From assembly GCF_001612635.1 (NCBI RefSeq), contig NZ_BDAV01000010.1, positions 310,001-374,000 of the forward strand: 64,000 nucleotides of DNA, given 5' to 3'. A model generated the notes under the pieces. That model had not been told where the DNA came from. It did no database searches and saw only the letters and a list, made by a program, of their open reading frames with translations. Origin of the DNA: Nocardia africana NBRC 100379. Its GTDB lineage: Bacteria; Actinomycetota; Actinomycetes; Mycobacteriales; Mycobacteriaceae. Positions 1-12,000 of this stretch are shown here, in pieces. Each line of letters begins with the position of its first letter. The stretch's first letter is position 1. The position numbers were made by a program, and so were the translations under genes.

Positions 1-3000
1 CGCGCAGAAGGCATGGGGCCCGACCGCTGAGACCACGAAGGCCGCAGGTGAGCGCGGCGAGGCGCGCGCGGAGGTCAAAGAGGTGACCGCGGCACCACGC
101 TCCCGCGGCGAACAGGGTGCATCGATCGCAGCCGACGAAGCAGCCGGCCACCGGCCCGGGCAACAGGTCCGTCCCGCATCCTCCGACGCCGCCGCGGCAC
201 GGCCGGGAACGCATTCCGAGACGGGTGAGCGGCCACCGGCCGAGAAACCGGTCGCCACCGGGAAGACGACCGCGCCCCGATCGGTCGAGGCGGTGGGCGA
301 AACGTCGACACCGCCGAGGCTCGCGGCGAGCGCCACGCCACGTCCGGCCGGCGAGGTTCACGAAAAGACCGGCGCACCAACAGGAAGCAGCGCGCACGCG
401 AAAGCCGGGCCGAGCCCGGCCGGAGAACACACGGCGGTCGCGGACGGTGCCGGCACGCAAACATCGGCACGGCCCCATCCGCCCGCCGAGGGCGAAGCGG
501 GATCACCCGGCGCTCGCGGCGAACCCGGATCGTCGAGTCGTGAAGAGCATGCGACCCCGCAGCGAGAGTCGACTGCCGAGCAGTCCGGTCACGAAAGCCC
601 CGAAAGCCCGGGGCGGACCGAAGCGGACGGCACCGAAACACCTGCCGCGGAGGAACATTCGTCGTCGGCGCACGACGAGCAGAGCGTTGCGACCACCGAT
701 CACGACAGTCTCGCCGACGACGCCGGTATGCCGCGCAGCGACCGCGACAAGGCGGTCGATCTGCTGATCGACTTCCACCAGGCCTCGGCCGAGCATGTTC
801 CGGAGAGTCAACGCCTGTCCAACCTTCCGGACGACGTCCTGATGGCCGGCCTGCACAGCGGCGACGAGCACCAGTCGTTGCTGGCGACGATGGAGATCAT
901 CCGGCGCGGCACGATCAGCGAGAAGGTGCCCGGCGGCATGGTGCTGCGGACCGAGCAGGCCGAAGCCGTCTACGCGATGAAATCGCGTCCGGTAGAGATG
1001 AAACCCGGCGAGGGCAAATCGCTGGTCTTCATGGCCGGCGCAATCCAACGTGCGGTTCAGCACGATTCTGTTCTGCTCGTCACCACCACCGATGGACTGG
1101 CCAATCGCGAAGTCAGCACGTATCGGAAGCTGTTGACCGGCGACGAGGAATTCGCCGACATGCAGAATGTGCTGGGCAAATTCGGGATCGACGTGTTCCG
1201 CGCCGATCAGCAGACCGGTTTCGGGCCGATCACGAAGGGGCGGCCGGCGATCGTGGTCGCGACCGGCGAAACGGTCGGGCATCTGTGCAATGCGGGCAAA
1301 GAGCCACCGCGTCATGCGCTGATCGACGAGATGGACGGCATCATCGACCGGGGTGAACGGCAGTTCCTCCGGTCGGAAGGTGTGGAAGAGCCGGCGCCGG
1401 AGGCAACCGCCAAGCAGGTATTCGATGCCCACGATTTCCTCACCGAGGCATTGGCGAAAGGGGCTCTGTCACACGAGGATTTCGGCCTCCGGCGCATCTC
1501 GGAGGAAATAGGAGAGCATGCCGACGGGACACCGGAGGTCATGTACTGGTACGACGGTCAACCCGAACTCACGCCCGAGGGCAGGGCGAAGGTCGAGGCG
1601 CTGCCCGGTGGAAAAAACTGGCTGGACGGAATGGGCGCCTCGCGGCTGGAGACCGCGGCCCACGCCGAATTCCTTGTCCGTGAAGGCGTCCACTACGAAA
1701 TGGACGCGGGCAAGATCGTCATCATCGACCAGGCCGAACACGGTCTGCAACGAAACCCGAAGACCTCGAGCGAGTCGCGGTGGAGCGCGGAGCCGGGCAA
1801 GGCGAGTCTCGCCCAAGCCATCGAGGCCAAGGAGTTCCGGGCGGCCGAGGCCCGAGGGGAGAAGGCCGAGGCGCATCGGATCGTGGTGCGCGCGGATGCG
1901 GAGTCCGCCAAACGCATCGATTCGGTCGAAATCTACCGTGTCGGAAGCGAATCCTTCTTCGATGAAGTGACCGGTGCATCCGGCACCCTCACCGACCTGA
2001 ATCCCGTACTGAACAAGATCTACGGTCTGCAGGAGGCTCACGAGGTCGGACGGTCGCAGACGCATCGGCTGGTGGAGGGTCAGCATGATGTGGTCGAGAG
2101 CACCCATGCCAAACTGCGCGCGATTGCCGAATACGCGAACGAGATGCGGGCCGGAGGTGAGGGCCGGTTCCAGGAAATCCTGTGTCACCGTAACGATCTG
2201 GTCGCCCGGCAGGTCGAGGCACTGGTGCGCGCGGGAGTGCCCCGAGAGGCGATCGAAGCGGTCGATGCCAAGCGGATCATCGGCTGGGGCGCGGACTGGG
2301 AAGCCCAGTTGCAGAAGGTCTTCGACGAGGCCGGTGAGCAGGGCAAGATCCTGGTGATCAACCGGCAGGGCCAGCGCGGTGTCGATATCTCGGTCTCGGA
2401 TGCGGTGAAGGCCAAGGGCGGCATGCACGTCTGGATGACCGAGGCCCCGGAGCAGTCCTACATCCACGAACAGGCCAAGAACCGCACGGCACGGAACGGT
2501 CAGCGCGGCAGCGCGCAGGTCGTGATGTCGCCGCAGGACGCGCTGATTCGCAATGCCATGCACCTGCGCGGGGTCCGAGAGACGGTGGTCGTCTACGAAC
2601 AGGCCGTGGCCGCGCACAACGCCGATCCCACCCCCCAGACCCACGATGCGGTCGTCGCGGCGAGCGATGCCATCCGTGAGATGGCACCGGAACTGCAGCA
2701 GCGCGCACTGCGGCACTCCACCGCGGATTTCATCCGCCATCATGCCTTCTCGACCGGGAACGTCCCCCTCACCCTCGCCGAAGCCGACACCGGGTTGTAC
2801 GGCCGACCCGACTTCACCCGCCCCGATGAGCCGGCGGACCAGGCGACACGGCTGGCCGGATTGCTGGGGATCCCGGCTCCGGCCGTCGCGAACCGGATCG
2901 CCGAACTCGAACGCAACGGTGCCACCGATCCGGTGCACGAACTGCTGAATCGGGCCGGTCTCGCGCCCGCCACGGCGGAGGCGCTGCGGCAACATGTCGA

Positions 3001-6000
3001 GGCCACCGCTCCCGCGAAGGCGCGCGAGCGTGCAGGACTCGGCGATGTCGACGCGCTGATCGAGATGATGCCGCTGCGGAACCGAATCGCCGCCGAACTC
3101 GGTGTGCCGATCGCGGATATCGGTGGGGCCGAGGGCATGCGCCTGCTCGATCCGCTGCTGACCGAGGCGAGAGACGCCCTCGCGGCCGCGCTGGGTTATC
3201 CGGCCGCCGGCATCACCCCCGTCATAGCCCGCGACATCCTGGGCGAAGCGGTCGGCGATCATCTGACAGCCACGAACACCGAGCAATCAGCCGGGAACGA
3301 GATCGATTCCCCGGCAACAGTTTCCGGACCGGCGAGCCGGGACGGTCAGGATCATGCCCAGAACGCGGACACCCGGGATGTCGCGGACGGGACGGCCGCG
3401 GACATCATCGCCGCCGCGTCACAGTATCTGGCCACCGCGGCCCTGCTCGATCTGGTCGTACAGATCCACCGCCGCAGCCCCAACAGTTGCGTCAACAATG
3501 CTGTGACCGGCATGCGCGTGTTGTGCCCTGACAACGCTCGACGTTTCGAGATGCCGGCCACCAGGTTGCGGGGCCACGGGCGCGATGTAGTGCGCAAGGT
3601 GTTCGGCGCCGGGCTCGAGAAGGCCGAATCGCTGGAGCAGGTGGCCGAATCGCTGAAGACCCGGCCGGGCGGGATCAGCGTCCTGGTCTACAAATGGAAG
3701 GACACCCGAGCGACCGGCAGCGCCGATGCCGACGACCATATGGTCTTGCTGGTCAACGACAGCGACTCGGCCGACGAACCGAACCTGGTCGTCGTCGACC
3801 TGGCGGTCTCGCGGGACGGTGACACCGCGAACGACTACGGTCCCAAGGACCTCCGCAACCGCCGCGCACTGCTGAACAAGGCCGTGGCCTTCGAGGATTG
3901 GCGTCGCGAGCAACACAAGTACATCGACCGGATGCCGGTGGAGAAGCGGCTGTTCGAGACCATCGAGTTCGACCGCGACGGCAACCTCGTCGCCGGCTCG
4001 CACATGGGCGCCCCGGCCGCCGAGAGCCTGCCGCCATCCCGGCAAGTCGTCGTTCCCGCCGCCACGGTGGACGAAATAAGAGAAATCAGCGCGGGCCTAC
4101 CGGACCTGGACGTGGCCGTACCGGTCCGACCAGGGGCCGCCCGGGACGGGGCGAACGAGCCACGCCGAGACGAACGCGCACCGGTCGGCAGCAGACCCTC
4201 GGAGAACGCGGCGAATCCGACACCGCCGAGCACCCGTATGCGGTACACCGTGCGCGAGGCCGGCGCGGCAGTGGGCCCCTCCGGCAGGGAAGGTGAAAGA
4301 GCCCGCACCAACGACGTCGGCGCGGAGCGTCACCGCCTCGAGCAACTGCTGAACGAATCCTACGGCTGGCTGGACTCCGACGGCGTCGACATCGCGGTCA
4401 TCCTGATGTCGGAACTGATGGCGAACTCCCTCGCCGACACCGACGGCAAGGTCGAGGTCGTCATCACCCAGACCGACACCGAGGCCGAGCGGAAACTTCG
4501 TTTCGAAGTTCTCGACGAGAGCACCTTCGCCCCCGAAATCGGCGATATGCCCGACGAATTCGCCGAACGCGGCCGTGGCCTGCCGATGATGGCGGCCGCC
4601 GCCGACGAATCCGGCATCACGGTATTCGACGACGGCTCGGGCAAATCGTCCTGGTTCGAACTACACCGGCCGCTTCCGGCGGGTGGTCCGGCCGCGCCGG
4701 CCACCGAAATCCCGCCCGGCACCGGCAGTTTCGGCGAGGCACTCAGCGATGGCCAGCAGAGTCGGGCCACGCTGCATCGCGCACAGCGCGGTGACGCTGC
4801 GGCATTTCGAGAACTGCGGGAGCGGTACGGCGAGCAGGCATTCCGACGCGTGCTCGATGCTCTGGCGCCTGGCACAAGACCTTCGGTCGGCCCTCAAGCC
4901 GTTCGACTGCGGACCGTGGCTCAGTACATCAACGGGGTGGTCTTTCGAAGCGCCGAGACTCGACGCTGGCCGGTAGCTGCGAAGGAGGACATCGGAACGT
5001 GGATCCTCGACCTCGCGCAGCGTGCCGCGAGGGCGTGGTCCGGCCTGACCCCCGCGCAGCGTCGAATCATCACCGAAGCGGTCACCTCACCGCGACAAGA
5101 TCGCACACCGCTGCAGCGCGGGGCCTTCGGCGCCTTCGTTCGGTCTGTCGAAGCACTACTGCCGAGCGATGTCGCGCCGCCGATCGACGAACCCCGCGAG
5201 GTGCGTCCTGAAGCACCAGCGCACAATTTGACCGATCACGAGCTCGAACTGATCCGGATGGTTGCCGCCGGATTGTCGAACGAAGCCATCGCAAGTCGGC
5301 TGGACCGCTCGGCGAGCCGAGTCAAGTTCTATCTCAAGCAGATCGGCGACAAGCTCGGCGACCATGGCCGGATCGGCATGGTGTCGGCGGCACGAGACCA
5401 GGGGCTGCTTTCGGACGACGACATTTCGGTGCCGCTCGAAAAACCGTCGAACCTCGCACTGACCGCGCGAGAAGTATCGATCCTCGCAAAGGTCGCCGAC
5501 GGCATGTCGAACAAGGCGGCCGGTGAGCAACTCGGGTTGTCACCGCTCACGGTGAAAGCCCATCTCGCCCGCATCGGCGGCAAACTCGGCATCAGTGATC
5601 GCGCCGGGATGGTGGCGCGGGCCTTCCATGCCGGCCTCATCCCGGCAATCGACAGCGGCCCCGGTGTCGAGTGGTCCGATACGGAACGCGAGGTGCTGGG
5701 GCTGGTTGCCGAAGGGATGAGCAACAAAGAGATCGCAGTCCATCTCGGACTGTCGCCCGACCAGGTGAAAGGCCGGCTGAACCGGATCGGCGTCAAGCTC
5801 GGCATTCGAGATCGGGCGGGAATGGTGGGCAAGGCGCTGCGCACCGGTGGCCTCGTGCTTCCGTCCGACGCGGCCGACACCGGTCCCCGGGTGTTCCAGG
5901 GCAGGGATTCGTTGTCCGAGACCGAGGCCACGATTCTCGCGCTCGTCAAACAAGGCAAGACGAATAGGCAAATCGCGGCTGCACAAGGGATCTCACCCAC

Positions 6001-9000
6001 CACCGTCAATGCCTACCTGATCCGTATCGGCCTCAAGCTGCGCACGAGCGGCCGAACGGCCGCGGTGGAGGAGGCAGAGAACCGCGGCATCGACTTGACG
6101 GGTGAGCTGGGCAGCTCCCGGTCCACGCCCGATGACCCCGCATCCGGGGACGCTATCGGGAGTCGCCCGATCGGCAGTAGACCGCACGATGCGGAGGCCG
6201 CCGACGCGAGCGGGGCGAGCGAGTCCCGTTCCGCGACAACAGCTCCCGACGGTTTCCGTACTGCGATGACAACGAAGCTGTGGGGGCCGGGCTCGTCCAT
6301 CTCTTCCGCCGACGCAACGATGTCCGATTCGGAACCGGGGAACCATTCGCCGCAGGAGCGCAGCATGCGGGCGGTCCTCGACTACGTCGCGGGGGCGACG
6401 TCCAGCTTCGTCGCCGCTGCGGTGAGCGAGGGTCTGGAAGTGTCCGTGGTCGAGGCGATTCGAGGACTGGACCCCGCGGACCTCGAAACCATGCTGGTCG
6501 ATCTCGGTGCGGCGCAATCGACCGTTGACGGCGCTGTGGCACGATTCACCGAGATCCAGATCCGGGGGGCGATCCCGAGTGCGGCACCGTCCGCAGTGCC
6601 CGACGTCGGTGAGTATCTGGTGCGGGTCAGCGCCCCGGACGGTTCGGACAGCTGGCGGACCAGGCGGCTGGTGCGCAGGATCATGGAGAACCGGGCACAC
6701 GCCGGTGAGGTGGGATGGCCGGACGTCGATCAGGTCGACTCGGCCGAGTTGCTGGTGTCCGAGCTTGCGGGCAACATCCCGCGTCACGCCGGAACTCACG
6801 GGTTCGTCATCGCGACGGTGACCGAAGGGCCCGCCAGCCCGACCATCCGGGTGGGTGTTCGCGACTACAACCGCACGCTTCCGGGTTGGCGCACCCCGGA
6901 CGGTAACGCCGAATCGGGCCGGGGTGGCCCGTTGTTGACGATGCTCGCCACCGATCACGGTGTCGTCGAGCACGTCGACGGCAAGACCGTCTGGTTCGAG
7001 CTCCGCGCACAGCGACCGGTCGCCGACTCCGACACGGACAGCGGCGACGAACTGGATCGTCTGAGCGCACTGTTCCCCGACCTCGACGACGATTCGCCGG
7101 ACCCGCCCTCCGCAACGAACCATCAAGGGCCCGACGACGTTATCGGCAGCAGGCCGACGGAGGAGCTCGGATCGCCCGAGGCTGCTCTGCGGTCGCTGTC
7201 GGAACCCGGGGCGGTTCTCGAGTGGGTCCGGTCCGCCCTGCCTGCCGCCGGCAGCCGGGGTTCCGATCGCCGGGCTCTCATCGATCACCTGCGCGACCGT
7301 GCCGCCTTCACACATCCCGCCACCGGGTTCCGCGCACCGGACGGATGGCTCGCGGACAACCGCGACATGCGTCGCGACCACGCCGCGAAGGCACGGGAAA
7401 TCGCCGAGAGATTGGAGTCCGACCCCTCCTATTCGTCGGCCGATGCTCATGACGATGCCCGGCTGCACGCGTCCGATATGCGCGAGGAGTACAGCGGTTT
7501 CCGCTGGCAACTGGTCGTCTCGGGTGCTGACGTGTCGGATCCGATTGCCGTGGCCGCAGCTCTTGCGGCGCGACTGCCCGAAGAGAACTCGAAGCCGGCG
7601 CACCGGGACATCATCGCCGCCGCGGCGCGCCTGGCCGAGCTCGCCCGGACCGCCGCCGGGGACGACGCCGCAGTCGTCGTCACGTCGTCCCAGGACCCCG
7701 ATGGCCGACACCGCCTGATCGCGCAATTGGATTACACCCGAAGCGATCCCGCCGATTCCGATCCCGGGCCGACCGTCGAGGAGTTGCGTCGCGGACTGTC
7801 GGATATCGACGGCCGCATCGACCTCGACACGGCCGATCCCCTGCCGGAGGGGCAGGTCTGGCATCGGGTCCGGCTCGACCTCACCCGACAGCGAATTCTG
7901 GTGTGCTGCGAGCTGTGGGGGCGGGGCCGGACCGGGATGGGCACCTTGAACCTGGCGCTCTGTGAGGGTTTGGTAGCGGCCGGGCATGAAGTGACCGTCC
8001 TGCCGCGACAGGTCGATTCCGAGTTCCGGGTTCCGGGTGTGCGGGTCTACCTCCGCGACGAGTGGATGCAAGATCTGCACCCCGAGCACGTGCGGAGCTT
8101 GCCGGACTCGGTCGACATGGTGGTTGTGCACGTCGAAGCCGACGGCCTCCAAGCCGCGCTGGCCGCCGAGAAGCAGTATCCCGCAGCCAAAATCGTCGCT
8201 GTCCACCATCTGATTCCGATGCTGTGGGAGAGCCTCACGAGCGATCCCGCGCAGGGTCGCGCCCGGGTCGCGGCGGGCATCTATCTATCGCGGCGGGCGC
8301 ATCTGGTGACGGGCTTGGGCCCGGCATTGGCGACGGACGCATTGTTGCAGGCCGCCATGGCGGGCCACGGTTCGGTGCACGAACTGCAGCCGGTCCTGGA
8401 TATGGCCGAACAGCCGCCGCAGCCCGCGCCCGGCAGTCCGGTACGGGTTCTGCTCTTCGGCCGTGTGGACGACGCGTTGAAAGGTGGCGCGGAGATCGCC
8501 GAGGTGGTGTCGCGGCTGCGCGCGCACGGCCATGATGTCCGGTTGGTGGTCCGGGGTTTCGAGAACGACCTCAGGGCGGCCCACACCGGATTGGCGGAGA
8601 TCGTCGGTGACCCGGATGCGGTCGAGGTGCTGCCGCACACGAGGGATCGCGCTGAGATCCGAGCAGACATTCGCGCGGCTACCGTGGTCGTGATGCCTTC
8701 GCGCGCAGAGGGATTCGGTAGCGTCGCAACGGAGGCGATCGAACAGGGTGTGCCGGTCGTGGTGCCGTCGACGAGCGGGGCGGGTAGATACCTCGCCGCA
8801 TTGGCCGGCCATCGCGCCGCTGCGGAACGATTCAACCTGGTGAAGCAGGACCAGGGTGCACCGGTGCCGATCGACGACTGGGTGGCCAAGCTCCTGGTCG
8901 TCATCGACGATGTGCCCGGCGCGTGGACGACGGCCCGCCGATTGCAGGAGCTGGTGCGGCCCCTGACACGTGAGAACAGCGCCAGGATGCTCGTGCACGC

Positions 9001-12000
9001 CACAGTGAATACCGATCCGCACGCGCGTCCCGAGATCCGGCCGTCGCGGACGCGAGTGTCGTTGGCGCAGGGGCGTGTCGTGGCACGCGGCGAGGAAGAA
9101 GACTACCTGCGAATCCTCGCCGTGGCCGACGCGATGGAAACCGATCCCGCCGTGCGCAGTGCGATCATCGGTCGCAAGGGAATCGACTTGGCGCCGTCCT
9201 GGGAGCCCCTGTCGATCCGCCTCGCCGCAGCGGATCCTGACGAGTGGATGTTCGCGCCTTGGACAAGGCCTGCGCAGCAGGATGATTCGCGGGCCCGCAT
9301 CCTGGGTGCCACGGTGGCGACGGTAGCCGAGCAGGGATTCGCCGCAACGACGATCGACGACATCTGCCGCCGCGCGGAAGTCACTCCGGAGGAGTTCGAC
9401 GAGCACTTCCCACGCGCCTACGACGCATTCGCCGCGGCGCACAAGGCGGCGCTCGACGATCTGCGGCACCTGGTCGTCGACGAAGTGAGTCTCGCGCGGG
9501 CGCCCGACCGCACCGCCCGCATGACGACCGTGGTCCAGACCTATACCAGTGCCCTGACCGCTCGACCGGTCACCGCACGAGTCGTCCTGGTGGAGAGATC
9601 CGGCCTCGACCTGGTGCAGCGCGCTGCCCGTGCGATGACCGCCACGAAATCGATTGCCACCACTCTGGCGGAGGTGCTCGACGAGCCTGCCATGTCCGTC
9701 GAGGGCCTGCGTGCTCTGGCGGCAGCAGTTCAGGGCCTGCTGGCGAACTGGGCCGTGACCGCGGACAAGGGCGCGGTCACGGACCTGCAGGGTGACCTCG
9801 CCGACCTCCTCCGCATCGGTACCGCGTCGCCGGAGGTGAGGCCCGTCGCCGTCCCGCGACCGCCGCAGGTGCAATCGGAGGACGACGGCTCGACCGAACA
9901 GGCGGAACCGGACGAGCGCGAACGCATTCTGACCGAACTGCTCGCGGGCGCCGCCCGCTACGGTTACACCAACATGTCGCTGGACACCGTCCAGCAGCGT
10001 GCCGGTGTGTCCGCCGAGACCTATCAGGAGTTGTTCTCCGACAAGGAGTCCGGCTTCGAGGCGGCCTGCGCTGCGGCGATCGAGCGTCTGCGAACGTCCC
10101 TTCGAGCGGCAGTGCCCGGCCGGTTCGACGGTGAACTGCGGCCTCGCCTGGAGACCGCATTGCGCACCTACCTGACGGTCCTCGCCTCGAGCGGGGACGA
10201 GACGCGGGTGCTGCACTTGGAGCTGCCCACGACCGGCCCGCTGCGCGATCGGTTCCTCACGATGGTGGCCGGGCATCTCGCCGAGGCTGTCGATGAGATC
10301 GACGACCGCACCGGCCGACTCCTCGCCGCTGCCGTCACAGGCGTTGTCGCCGACCGGATCGCCGCACGGCAATACGCCCGGTTCCATGATCTGCCGTCGG
10401 CCGACGTCGAGGCGGGAGCACTGACGCCGCTGCCCGGAGACGTTCCGATCGTCGCGGCCTGGGCGCACGCACTACTCACCGGCACCGCGTCACCGTCATC
10501 CTCGGCGCACGAGACGGTACGGAATTCGCTGCCACCCGAAGCGACCACTGAGCAGACCGATGACGACCCCACCGCGAGGCCCATCGGCTCACGACCAGGA
10601 CGCCCTGCGCCGCAACGAGATTCCGGCACCGGACGCCCAGCCCCCTCACCGTGGCGCCGCGGCGATACTTCCCGTCCCGGGACCGGCCCGGCCGCCGTCG
10701 ACTCCGGCGAGGGCAGCGACGACCAGGCGGTCGGGGCCACTCCGTGGCAGCGCAACGACTCGGCGCCGGCCGCTACACCGTGGGCGGCAGTCGCCGGAAC
10801 ACGCAGCATGTCGCAGCAACGTGGATTCGCCGATATGTGGCGGCGCATCCGCGAACTGCTCGTCAACGGCGCGGGTCTGACGGAATCCGATCCGATGGTG
10901 CAGACGTGGAACAACGTGCCGCTGACCGACGTACGGCGCGCACTCGACGCGCTGCCGCCTCATCGCCGCGAGCGCCTGATCGCCGGCTTCAACCCTGCCC
11001 GCCACGGCACCGGTCGGGCGCATATCAATCCCCTCGCCACCGACCAGGAGCCGTTGTGGTCGGCCGCCCGCCACCTGGGATCGGCGATCGCCGCCGCCCA
11101 TGGTGTACAGGCCGAACTTCCGGACGAGCCACGGGCCCGGCTACGCGCACCGAAGTCCGGCGCCGAAGCGGAGCCGATCTACATCGTCGATCCCGGTCGA
11201 ATCGCCGAGGCGCTTCGAGTTGCCGGCCAGGCACATCGGGGGAAGCCGACGGATCCCGGGACGAATACAGCCGACGGTCCGATTGGACACCGGCCGTCCG
11301 ACTCCGCACCGACTCCGCTCGACGTCGATGAGGTGCTGCAGTGGATCCTCGACAGCCCGTCGACACCGGTGCACTGGCAGCATGTCGGTCCGGTGCCCGA
11401 CGACGTGCTGCTTGCGTCGGCCGCCGATGCGGATGTCGACCTCGACGCCATTCGCCGGAGGTGGGACGCCCTCGCGGAAGACTATGTCCGCTCGGGGTGG
11501 CGCACCGGCGGGGGCCTGGTGTTCCGGGGTGACACGCGGCCCTTTTCGGTCCCGTGGGCGGACGGATTCGTCCCGCTCTCCCAGCGCGACGGCAAGGTCG
11601 TCTACACGACTGTGCGGGTGAATCGAGCCGGCGACTACGGCGAGTCGGTGGTGATGGACACCGCGACCTCCCAGTGGACCGTCGTGCACCGGATCTACGT
11701 CATCGACGCGCCAGGTGGTTTCGGAGTGGTGGACCAGAACGGGGATGTCGTCTCCGTGCACTGGCCGGGAGGCCTGCGTAGCGACCGCATCGTAGGCTGC
11801 TTCGAGATTCCCGCCGAAATCTGGCAGCGCGATTTCACGGCTCAGGCCGACCGATTGCGGCAGTACTGGCGCCCCAATCCCGCCTACCGCCGACTGGACA
11901 CGACCGCGGCCGAACTTTCCGTTACCGAAGACGATTCAGCCGAGGCGACTTCGGCGCGGTCGCCGGCACAGGTCGATCGGAACGGTCCGCAGCCGGTCCC

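Noticed and set aside
83..85. GTG at 83 as the true start of the giant gene
   Set aside because: The frame is open upstream to the window edge and no RBS or promoter-like hexamer precedes it.
5993..10468. Minus-strand frames of over 700 codons opposite the giant gene (5993-8209, 8285-10468)
   Set aside because: No family motifs, Arg/His-rich, and overlapping a frame with clear HATPase, GT4 and TetR sequences.
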